Positions 38,013 through 46,502 of a DNA stretch of 64,000 bases are shown here, one piece after another. A model generated the notes under the pieces. That model was not told the DNA's origin. It worked only from the letters and a program-made list of their open reading frames with translations, and did no database searches. Position 1 is the first letter of the stretch; the number at the start of each line of letters is the position of its first letter. Position numbers and translations under genes: made by a program. Origin of the DNA: Parabacteroides sp. FAFU027 (GTDB taxonomy: Bacteria; Bacteroidota; Bacteroidia; Bacteroidales; UBA7332); the NCBI RefSeq assembly GCF_022808675.1, contig NZ_JAKZKV010000008.1, forward strand, positions 4,711 to 68,710. The letters run 5' to 3'.

Positions 38013-39617
38013 CTATTGTACAGGTTCCAGAATAATACAGTCAATGCGTATTGTTCGGTTGTAATTTTTCGTTTCGGTAGTTGAAGTTCCGGTCACATTC
38101 TCCACCTTCAGAAATACAGACGTTTTTTCTGACGTGGTAGAACTTCCGGATTGATCTACAATGTTACAGAACGGGAACTGAAAATTCTCAGCCACCAGCA
38201 TTTTAGTTGGTGATGATCCATCTGTTGTAAATGTGGCAATCTGAGATGTTACGGTGGTCAACTTATGATTTGCATCAAATCCGGCTTTACTATACGGAGC
38301 CACTGCATTTACTTTATTACCATTAGCATCAACATAAGTCATATAAAACTTAACTTTATATGGTCTTTTATCTGCTGTATCAACAATAGATGACGGTACG
38401 AACCGGCAATAGATATTGTATTTAGTGGATAAAGTATTAGGGATCGGGAATCTTACATACAATTTAGATATACTACTAGTTGTAGTCGGAACGCAAGTCA
38501 AATAATATTTGTTAGAAACTGAGACTCCGGTACCAATACTTGAGGTTGCAACCATTGAATAGTTACTTTTCAATGAGTCTGTTGCGTAAATATACTCAGC
38601 TTCCGGGCGGATTTCCTTATACCACGACTCGGTCGCTTTGTGCTTCAGGAGACTCGTCTTATAAGCAAGTCCGTTACTTAAAGTGTCAGGCTGTATTCCA
38701 CCGATTATCTCATTTATATTTGAGATTTTATTTCCATTCGTTGAAACCACAGTATCTTTTTGACTCGGAACTGTAATTTTTCCGCTGAAAAACAGATCCT
38801 GAATCAGCGTTGATTTAGCATAAGCTACCTGAGTAGCTGTCCCTCCGCTTGCAGGCAATGTTTTGAAGAACGGAAAAATGCGGTTGTATGCCTCTGACCA
38901 GGCAGCATTGTCAGGGAAAACGGTAGTATAAGTACTGTCTTCCGACTTCATTTTACACAGATAGGTAAAGACCGGATTGTAATCGTAAAATACAGAGTCA
39001 ACAAAAACACCGTCAGCATTGAAACTGGTACTGGCATCGTATTTCTTTTGTGTCAACGAATTAACAAAAGTACGTACCGAATCAAGTCCGGGTTTTTCAT
39101 TCAGGTATTCCCATACATTCAGCTTATAAGGCACATAATTACCCAACACATGTACAATACCATTTCTCATTGCTTTATCCGCCTCTACGATCGGCTTTCC
39201 CGCCAGGCTGTAATCAGATCCGCTTCCGGCGAAAGTAAGTAACTTATTATTCAACATGGTCAGGGTTTTACTTGTGATCCCAGCCGTTGGAATGGAAAAC
39301 TGCGTAATGTGGTTTTGTAGAAGCCGACGCACAGCCAGCGTATCATTTACATTAAAACCACTTAATGAGCTGTTAGTCGGCGCCCATACCGTGAAAGTCT
39401 GGGCGCTGTTTAATGTACTATCATATCCTTTTGATTTAAGCAGTTGTGCAAACGTGCTCATATCGGGACGAGACTGGATATATTCGTATAAACTCAAATT
39501 ACTCTTTCCGTTGATTTCCGGATAAAAGTGGCTATCCCAGTCATCCTTACATGATCCTAACAGCAATGTTATCAAACAAAGCGTGAATAGAGGAAGACCA
39601 TAAATTCTTTTTCTCAT
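38013..39617 (-). CDS. FAS1 (fasciclin) domain surface lipoprotein
   Basis: Started at the ATG of MRKRIYGLPLF, this has 534 residues and a lipobox LLGSC, followed by CKDDWD, matching the acidic surface-export signal of Bacteroidota lipoproteins. The frame opens at 39656, overlapping the upstream gene, but those residues are not signal-like. Two FAS1-type domains are seen (about 30-155 and 160-330): SLYEYIQSRPDMSTFAQLL, TFTVWAPTNSSL, NGIVHVLGNYVP. A C-terminal beta-rich region (about 345-534) may be carbohydrate binding. It lies between a larger FAS1 gene and susC, in the place where surface glycan-binding proteins are normally encoded. Confidence 0.83.
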   Translation of the reverse strand: MRKRIYGLPLFTLCLITLLLGSCKDDWDSHFYPEINGKSNLSLYEYIQSRPDMSTFAQLLKSKGYDSTLNSAQTFTVWAPTNSSLSGFNVNDTLAVRRLLQNHITQFSIPTAGITSKTLTMLNNKLLTFAGSGSDYSLAGKPIVEADKAMRNGIVHVLGNYVPYKLNVWEYLNEKPGLDSVRTFVNSLTQKKYDASTSFNADGVFVDSVFYDYNPVFTYLCKMKSEDSTYTTVFPDNAAWSEAYNRIFPFFKTLPASGGTATQVAYAKSTLIQDLFFSGKITVPSQKDTVVSTNGNKISNINEIIGGIQPDTLSNGLAYKTSLLKHKATESWYKEIRPEAEYIYATDSLKSNYSMVATSSIGTGVSVSNKYYLTCVPTTTSSISKLYVRFPIPNTLSTKYNIYCRFVPSSIVDTADKRPYKVKFYMTYVDANGNKVNAVAPYSKAGFDANHKLTTVTSQIATFTTDGSSPTKMLVAENFQFPFCNIVDQSGSSTTSEKTSVFLKVENVTGTSTTETKNYNRTIRIDCIILEPVQ

Positions 39618-39652
39618 ATTTCTTTGGTATTTAGAGCTATGATGCATCGTTA

Positions 39653-41563
39653 TCAATAAATATCTTCAGTTTCAATTGCACTTGTTGGCACAAACTCCAG
39701 GAAGTCAAACATAAACTCTCCGTTACTCAACCCTTTTACTGTCAATTGGTGTTTTCCTGCTGAGGTAAAGGTATATGTTCCTAAAATGCGCCGTAAAGAG
39801 TTGGCATTTTTACGAGCCGGGCCAACTGTCTGCCATCTTAGGTCAGGTGCAGTATAGCCAGCAGGACCTTTCATATATCCACGGTTACGCATCATTTTAT
39901 CATTCTGATATCCGTATGGGTCCTCTGCAACAGAACCGATTGTCTGATAACCAATTGCAGAGTTAGTGGCTGAGTTATTGAGGTTAAGTGGCAATCCGGC
40001 CGGTGTACCATCAACATAGAATTGAGCAACACCGCGTTGTCCGTTAGTCAGATATCCGAAACGAACCTCATAAGTTCCAGCTGGGATCGGAGGAGTAGTC
40101 ACCGTAAAGTCGTAAAGCTTACCGTTTGCAGCACTCAGAAAGATCTCATCGCCCTCATAATCCAGAAACGCATCAAATGCAGTTAAATAATTTATAGTGG
40201 TTTGCTCTGACCATGTTAATCGGTCTAGATATCCTCGCGGAATGTAAAACTGAAGGTTCTTTTGATCATATTTGGTACTTCCTAACCCGCGCATATTGTT
40301 ATTAGCAAACTCATTAAAGAAACTGGCAACATCAAAACGCAGACGCTTACTGGATAACATAGCATCAACATCCTGGCTATAAACCAACATTTTATCAATT
40401 TCGTGATATACCCCGTTTGAAGCATCTTTATCACTATTTGACGTTACAACATTGACAGCCAATCCGGTTTCGGGCATTCTGTTCAACTGATTGGTTTTGT
40501 TGGTCGATCTGATCTTTGAAACTTCAATAAGTGTATTCGGACACATTGTTTCAAGGTATTCGAACATATCGATAGTCTTAAGCATGTGACCGGTATCATA
40601 CGCATCGATTAATTTAGCCACATTCAACTGTTTTTCGATAATGTGATAAGCGATAAAACGGTTAAGGCTGTTACGACGATCATGAATGTCTGAAATATTG
40701 GCATCTTCCGGATATACCTGATCATACACGCTTGCAGCATAGGCTTTCATAGAAGCCAGATCGGTAATTCCATTTGCATTCATGGTGGTGTTGCTTTCCA
40801 TCAATAGGGTGTATCCATACTTTCTGGATGCTGGAACTTTTAAGATAGTCCATGAACCTTCACTTTCAAGACTTTTGTAGGCTGTAGCATTATAATTTGG
40901 ATCCTTATCCTTTAATAGTGAATCAGCCAGCCCGGTAGCTACCAAAGCCTCGTTAAATAACGAGAAGGTCTGATCCTGAGCGACAACACTTGCAAGACCA
41001 AAACGGGTAGGATTCAAAACTTCACCAATCTGGAATACTACACCATTGTGCAATCTGATATCCTTTTCGATAATCTGCGATGTATTGTTCAGAAAAGTTG
41101 TATCTCCGGAAATACGAATCGAAAAGTAGCGATCACTCATGGAAAGCTGAGATAGACGTTGGCCATTTAAAAAGCTTCTTGACAATACAGTATCACCACT
41201 TACAATATGATCGTAAGCGATAAGCTTTAATGAATCCAGAGTAAAGTCTGACAACTTAGCCTTTCCTTTCTTTTTATAAAATGCGGCCATCGCCTTATTA
41301 TTGGGAGCGAAACAGGAATAGGTGCCATAAGCATCCAAAAGGCCGATTACACCAGTCGTATCCAGTAAACGTGTAAATTCAGAATACTGTGCCGGATTAT
41401 TTCTAAGATATTCTCCGACGTTCTTATCGGTGAAGGTGTATAGATTACCTCCTACATCATCAGAGTTATAACATGCGGTAAATAGCAAATTCGACAAAAT
41501 TGCCAATGCTATACCGACAATGAGTTTATTATAAAATGCTGTTTTCAATATATTTCTTTTCAT
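39653..41563 (-). CDS. FAS1 domain surface lipoprotein with C-terminal binding-type domain
   Basis: This 636-residue protein has a lipoprotein signal (LLFTACYNSDD, Cys31). Two FAS1 domains (about 45-190 and 195-400) show VGEYLRNNPAQYSEFTRLL, TYSCFAPNNKAMAAF and NGVVFQIGEVL. A C-terminal beta-sandwich (about 470-620), with YDFTVTTPPIPAGTYEVRFGY and KHQLTVKGLSNGEFMFDFLEF, resembles carbohydrate-binding modules. It lies 14 bases after susD of pair 1 and just ahead of the second FAS1 gene. A surface glycan-binding or scaffold role is inferred from location. Confidence 0.83.
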   Translation of the reverse strand: MKRNILKTAFYNKLIVGIALAILSNLLFTACYNSDDVGGNLYTFTDKNVGEYLRNNPAQYSEFTRLLDTTGVIGLLDAYGTYSCFAPNNKAMAAFYKKKGKAKLSDFTLDSLKLIAYDHIVSGDTVLSRSFLNGQRLSQLSMSDRYFSIRISGDTTFLNNTSQIIEKDIRLHNGVVFQIGEVLNPTRFGLASVVAQDQTFSLFNEALVATGLADSLLKDKDPNYNATAYKSLESEGSWTILKVPASRKYGYTLLMESNTTMNANGITDLASMKAYAASVYDQVYPEDANISDIHDRRNSLNRFIAYHIIEKQLNVAKLIDAYDTGHMLKTIDMFEYLETMCPNTLIEVSKIRSTNKTNQLNRMPETGLAVNVVTSNSDKDASNGVYHEIDKMLVYSQDVDAMLSSKRLRFDVASFFNEFANNNMRGLGSTKYDQKNLQFYIPRGYLDRLTWSEQTTINYLTAFDAFLDYEGDEIFLSAANGKLYDFTVTTPPIPAGTYEVRFGYLTNGQRGVAQFYVDGTPAGLPLNLNNSATNSAIGYQTIGSVAEDPYGYQNDKMMRNRGYMKGPAGYTAPDLRWQTVGPARKNANSLRRILGTYTFTSAGKHQLTVKGLSNGEFMFDFLEFVPTSAIETEDIY

Positions 41564-41577
41564 AGCACTGAGTATTA

Positions 41578-43173
41578 TTATCTTGAAGAACTACTTGAAA
41601 CCGTGTAGTATGGATTTTGCTTCAGGTTTGGATTTGCTTTCAATTCAGACTGTGAAATAGGCATATACAATCCGTCCAGCGAAGAGACAGCCAGCGAAGC
41701 ACCGCTTGTAGAGGCTTTATGGTCCACATACTCATTTAATGATGAGGTAGATTGCTCGCGGCGAGCTAAACGAACCAGGTCAAACCATCTTTTACCCTCA
41801 AACATCAACTCACGCTGACGCTCACGCAACACCAGTTTCTCCATCTCCGATTTGGTAGGATAATTGGTTACATACAAGGAGTCTGCTACTATTCCGTTAG
41901 ATGTGTTGGCTCTTAAATAAGGAATATTGACCATCTTGATCGCTTCATGATAATTGGATTCACCCATCTGTACCAATGCTTCCGCTTTCATCAACATAAC
42001 ATCTGATAGTCGGTAAAGAATCCAGTTACAGGTGTTGGTTCTGTAGAAATAAGAACTGATTCCATTAATGTTTTCTATTCTACGAATACCGGAGTATTTG
42101 AAAATGTAATACTTACCGCCGGAGGCTAATGACATATTTAAGAAATCCTTCTGACGAATATCATTAGCGCTTTCATGCAACGTTGAAGATAAAGAATAGT
42201 TGAATGGGCTATAGGCTCCATAATACTTATTCTGGACATCATACGCCAAGGTCGCCGGGAAACTAAAATCGCCTAAAACATCGCTACTATAACCATATAA
42301 GTTAAATACAGGATTATTCTTCTGTACTTTATCGTCAAACTGTAGTTCCAGAATACTTTCTGTTGAGTTACCGTTATTAAATACTGTACTGTACATGAGT
42401 TCAGATTTAACCAGTTTCAGTTGTTTATCTGCAAGTACACTGTTACAGGTTTCCACGCATTTGTCGTACTGTTGATTCCACAAATAGACATCTGCCAACA
42501 AAGCATTTACAGAGTTTAGCGTGAACCGGCCTTTGTTGTAGTTTTCATTTCCAAAGTCAGTCCGTGCATATTGTTGCGCAAATTGCAGGTCTGCGATGAT
42601 ATGAGCGATAAGCTCGGGTTCTTTCGACTTTTCCTTATTAAAGTTCTGAGTATCATCGATGCTGGCATCCTCAATCCAGGGAACCTCCTTGAAGGTTCTT
42701 ACCAGATAGAAATAGCAAAGGGCTCGAATGGCTCTGGCCTCTGCCTGAACATGATGCAAATCATCTTCGGTGAAGTTTTCATCACGGTCTATTACATATG
42801 GAGCATAATACAACAATGTATTGCAATAGTTGATTACACTGTAAAATGAGCCCCAGCTACAGTAGGAATTGGTTGGGCTGATATTTCCCTCCAGCAATCG
42901 TTGAAGATCGTATCTTTCATTGGGGATAGAACCGCCATAGGTTAAGTCATCAGAGCGAAGTTCTCCCCAGACGATCATCCTGTAAACATTATCATCCGAA
43001 ATCAGTCCCCGGTAACAAGCTGCCAGCACGGCATCCACATCAGACTCCGATCGCCAATAATCTTCAAGAATAATCTGGCTTTCCGGCTTTACATCCAACC
43101 AGTTGGAACAACTAGTTCCTCCAAAAAGCAATAATACCGACAATGCGATTATATATAATTTACTTTTCATCAT
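41578..43173 (-). CDS. SusD-like outer-membrane lipoprotein (pair 1)
   Basis: This 531-residue SusD/RagB protein has a lipoprotein signal (LLFGGTSCSNWLDV, Cys22). Conserved blocks are LDVKPESQIILEDYWRSESD in parts (WLDVKPESQ, DYWRSESDVDAVL), EARAIRALCYFYLVRTF near 140, WILYRLSDVMLMKAEAL near 385 and LRERQRELMFEGKRWFDLVRLARR in parts (RERQRELMFEGKRW, FDLVRLARR) near 450. It follows its susC by 12 bases. This is the more canonical of the two SusD proteins. Confidence 0.96.
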   Translation of the reverse strand: MMKSKLYIIALSVLLLFGGTSCSNWLDVKPESQIILEDYWRSESDVDAVLAACYRGLISDDNVYRMIVWGELRSDDLTYGGSIPNERYDLQRLLEGNISPTNSYCSWGSFYSVINYCNTLLYYAPYVIDRDENFTEDDLHHVQAEARAIRALCYFYLVRTFKEVPWIEDASIDDTQNFNKEKSKEPELIAHIIADLQFAQQYARTDFGNENYNKGRFTLNSVNALLADVYLWNQQYDKCVETCNSVLADKQLKLVKSELMYSTVFNNGNSTESILELQFDDKVQKNNPVFNLYGYSSDVLGDFSFPATLAYDVQNKYYGAYSPFNYSLSSTLHESANDIRQKDFLNMSLASGGKYYIFKYSGIRRIENINGISSYFYRTNTCNWILYRLSDVMLMKAEALVQMGESNYHEAIKMVNIPYLRANTSNGIVADSLYVTNYPTKSEMEKLVLRERQRELMFEGKRWFDLVRLARREQSTSSLNEYVDHKASTSGASLAVSSLDGLYMPISQSELKANPNLKQNPYYTVSSSSSR

Positions 43174-43185
43174 TTTCTGCTATAA

Positions 43186-46100
43186 TTAAAATCCTAGTGA
43201 GACTCCCAGTGTAAAATCTTTTGTACGTGGCGTGCTTGAGCCATCGGTACTTACCCCCAATGATCCATAACCAACCTCGGGATCTACTCCGGTATATTTT
43301 GTAAATACATACAGGTTGTTAAATGTCAGATAGGTCGTTAGCTTGTTGATTCCAAATCTTTTCAACTTGGAAGATGGTACTGAATAGTTAAACGTCAGGT
43401 ATTTGAAACGAAGGAATGAACCATCTTCCACGTAGCGGTCACTGCCCAACCAGTTGTATCCGTATTTATGTAATGCTCTCGGAATTTCTGTAACATCTCC
43501 ATCTTTGCGCCATCTCCAGTTAACAGCTGCGCTCTGGTTGTCGTCATAATACATGTTCTCTGCATTCATACGGGCAGCATTGATAATCTTGTTTCCGTAG
43601 CGGAAGTTGAAGAACATGGTACATGAGAGGTTTTTATAACGGAATGTAGGGCCAAATCCACCATTGAGTTTCGGATTACTGTTTCCGAGATAAACGATAT
43701 CGAGCTCATCGATATTTCCGTCATGGTTTATATCTTCATACATGGCATCTCCACCACGGAAACGATATGCACCAACACCTCCTTTTTTGTAGTAATTGAA
43801 CCACATTGGTAGTGCGTTTCCATCCTGATCCGTCAAAACGTTACCTTTTGCATCACGGGCAACAGGTGCACTTTCGTGAATGACTGTATTTCCCTTGCTA
43901 TCAGTACCCTTATATTTGTCGTATTGATAAACGCCCTTATATTTAAATCCATAAATAGATCCAAAGGAGTTACCTAATTGAACTCGGGTAAGATACGAAC
44001 CGTTGGCATAGTTAAACTCACCATTGTAGCTGTTCAGCAAGGTTTGGTCAAGGTCAATCAGTGTATTCTTATAATTGGAGAAGTTACACTTAAAGTCCAT
44101 ACTGAAATCTTTCGTTTTGATAATCTTGGTCGCATAGAAGTTTAACTCCCAACCATTATTATCCATGGTACCACCATTGATATAAGGCAATGTCGTATAA
44201 CCGGATGATGTCGTGATCGCTACATCTTTAAACAATAAATCTTTTGTCCGTTTATTGTAGTAGTTCAGGTCAAATACATACTTATCGTTTAAGAATCCGA
44301 GGTCCATACCATAATTGTAAGATGTGGTAGTTTCCCATTTCAGGTTACTCAAACGAAGAGACAAAGGTCTTACGGCATTCATATCAATATAGCTTCCGTA
44401 AGCGTCATATTTACTAAAGTGCAAATATTCGTAGGCTGGCTGGTTACCACTTACCCCCCATGCCGGACGAAGTGCCAGTGTACTTAACCATTTCTGGGTA
44501 GGTTTCATAAAAGGCTCATCCGAAATGATCCATTTCAAGGAAACTCCGGGGAAATTACCCCACTTATTGGCATTACCGAACTTGGTACTACCATCACGAC
44601 GCAAAGTTCCATCAATGATATATCTTGATTTGTAAGCATAGTGACCGCGAGCCATCAAAGCCAACGATCTCCAGGATGAGTGGCTTGAACTACCATCTGC
44701 CAGATAACCGAAGTTAGATGCGTCAATTGCTTCACCTGAAGGTAATGAGTACGATACAATACCCTGAGCGGTTGAATTACCTAGGTTAGTCTGGAACGAA
44801 CCATACAATAAGAGACTATGATCTTTGTTCTCAAAAGTGGGTTGCCATGCAATATTATTATCTGTATAAATAGTAAGACTTTCAGAGTCATAGTTCTCAG
44901 CACGGTTCACATTCTTGTCCGACCAATAGAGGTTTGATACCTCCTGCGGTAAAAACATGGTAGTTTTGCTGTTATTGATGTCAAACGATACATACATGTT
45001 ATATCTTAACATCGATTTCTGTGGATCCATCAGATCATATTGCAAACGGAAAGTCGGCAAAATACGAAATGATTTCAGCTCATTCTTTGCCAGATGAGCC
45101 AGTGCAACGGGGTTTCTGAGATCCCTTTGTGAAGCATCCAGTGACGAAGATCTGGGTATATTATAATAGGAGCTTGTATTATTTCCATTTGAATCCTGTG
45201 CATAAATGCTAACGTTTGGCATTTTATTGTATGCAATACCAAGTAAATTGTCGTAGTTTCTGCTATTATCCGAATTGGTCAGGGAGAATTCCGAAATAAA
45301 CTTAATCCGGTCAGAAACCGCATACTCCAAATATGCGCGTGATGAAACACGGCTTAATTCCTGTCCGATTACAGTTCCGTTCTGACGGAAAAAACCACCG
45401 GATACACGGTAAGTTGCACGGTCTCCACCTCCTGATAATGTCAGGTAATGGTCACTGATATTACCAACCTGAGTTACTGCTTTCACCCAATCGGTATTGT
45501 TATTGTAATTCTCGTATTCAGGGAAGTTTTTATCATAGTTGTATTCGTTCTGATTGCTTGCAGTTTCATCCAGAGCAGGATTCAAATATGACTGTTTCAT
45601 CAACATGGTAAACTGGTCACCATTCAACATATTCAACCCTTTAGGTTGTACGGTGCGGGTATAACGGTAAGTATAATCCACCCGGGTTGGACCGGCAACA
45701 CCTTTTTTGGTGGTAATCATGATTACACCGTTAGCTCCCTTAGACCCCCAGATAGCAGAAGCGGCAGCATCTTTCAATACTGAAATCTCCTGGATATCAT
45801 CCGGATTGATACTCAACATATTGGCATATTGCTCCTGATTGGAGTTGGCAAAGTCAAAACTGGCATCAATCTGTACTTCATAAGGCACACCGTTTACAAC
45901 GATCAATGGCTCGCTACTCCCGTTGATAGAGGTTACCCCACGAATACGCATTGAAGAGCCACTACCCGGGTCACCGGAGTTGGATACGATATCAAGACCG
46001 GCAATACGTCCCTGCAGAGCCTCATCTACCGATGATACCTGCAGCCCCTCAACGTCTTTCATATCCAACGTCTGGATTGCAGTACCCACCTCACGGGTAG

Positions 46101-46500
46101 GAATCACATAACCGCCCTGACCAGTCTTTCTAGTTGCTTTTACCTCAACGACTTTAAAGGTGTGGCTGTCGTCCTGCATGACGATATTGATCTGTCGTTT
46201 ATTATCTATTTTGCGGATTTGTTTGGCAAAACCGATATAACTTACTGAAATGCGATTCTGCATATTCTTAACTCGCATCACGTAGTGACCATTTACGTCC
46301 GTAATGGTTCCGCTGACCACACGGTTATTGGCATCGAGTTCTGTCACGTTTACCCCGATCAACGGACTGCCATCCGAGGATGAGGTAACCACACCCTGTA
46401 CAATTGTTGTCCCTCCGTTCTGGCTATAACCCCGCATTGGAAGCATAACAATCAACAGAAGGATAAAAAAGGCTGTTCTGAATTTCATTATATTTCTCAT
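43186..46500 (-). CDS. SusC-like TonB-dependent transporter (pair 1)
   Basis: This 1104-residue transporter has a signal peptide (about 1-26, ending GYSQNGG), a carboxypeptidase-like domain (IVQGVVTSSSDGSPLIGVNV, about 33-110), a plug with VDEALQGRIAGLDIVSNSGDPG, SMRIRGVTSINGSSEPLIVVNG and INPDDIQEISVLKDAAASAIWGSKG (here IQEISVLKDAAASAIWGSKG), and a beta-barrel ending LGVSLGF. It begins 2 bases after the large FAS1 gene, so expression is tightly coupled. It pairs with the SusD-like protein downstream. Confidence 0.96.
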   Translation of the reverse strand: MRNIMKFRTAFFILLLIVMLPMRGYSQNGGTTIVQGVVTSSSDGSPLIGVNVTELDANNRVVSGTITDVNGHYVMRVKNMQNRISVSYIGFAKQIRKIDNKRQINIVMQDDSHTFKVVEVKATRKTGQGGYVIPTREVGTAIQTLDMKDVEGLQVSSVDEALQGRIAGLDIVSNSGDPGSGSSMRIRGVTSINGSSEPLIVVNGVPYEVQIDASFDFANSNQEQYANMLSINPDDIQEISVLKDAAASAIWGSKGANGVIMITTKKGVAGPTRVDYTYRYTRTVQPKGLNMLNGDQFTMLMKQSYLNPALDETASNQNEYNYDKNFPEYENYNNNTDWVKAVTQVGNISDHYLTLSGGGDRATYRVSGGFFRQNGTVIGQELSRVSSRAYLEYAVSDRIKFISEFSLTNSDNSRNYDNLLGIAYNKMPNVSIYAQDSNGNNTSSYYNIPRSSSLDASQRDLRNPVALAHLAKNELKSFRILPTFRLQYDLMDPQKSMLRYNMYVSFDINNSKTTMFLPQEVSNLYWSDKNVNRAENYDSESLTIYTDNNIAWQPTFENKDHSLLLYGSFQTNLGNSTAQGIVSYSLPSGEAIDASNFGYLADGSSSHSSWRSLALMARGHYAYKSRYIIDGTLRRDGSTKFGNANKWGNFPGVSLKWIISDEPFMKPTQKWLSTLALRPAWGVSGNQPAYEYLHFSKYDAYGSYIDMNAVRPLSLRLSNLKWETTTSYNYGMDLGFLNDKYVFDLNYYNKRTKDLLFKDVAITTSSGYTTLPYINGGTMDNNGWELNFYATKIIKTKDFSMDFKCNFSNYKNTLIDLDQTLLNSYNGEFNYANGSYLTRVQLGNSFGSIYGFKYKGVYQYDKYKGTDSKGNTVIHESAPVARDAKGNVLTDQDGNALPMWFNYYKKGGVGAYRFRGGDAMYEDINHDGNIDELDIVYLGNSNPKLNGGFGPTFRYKNLSCTMFFNFRYGNKIINAARMNAENMYYDDNQSAAVNWRWRKDGDVTEIPRALHKYGYNWLGSDRYVEDGSFLRFKYLTFNYSVPSSKLKRFGINKLTTYLTFNNLYVFTKYTGVDPEVGYGSLGVSTDGSSTPRTKDFTLGVSLGF

Positions 46501-46502
46501 TA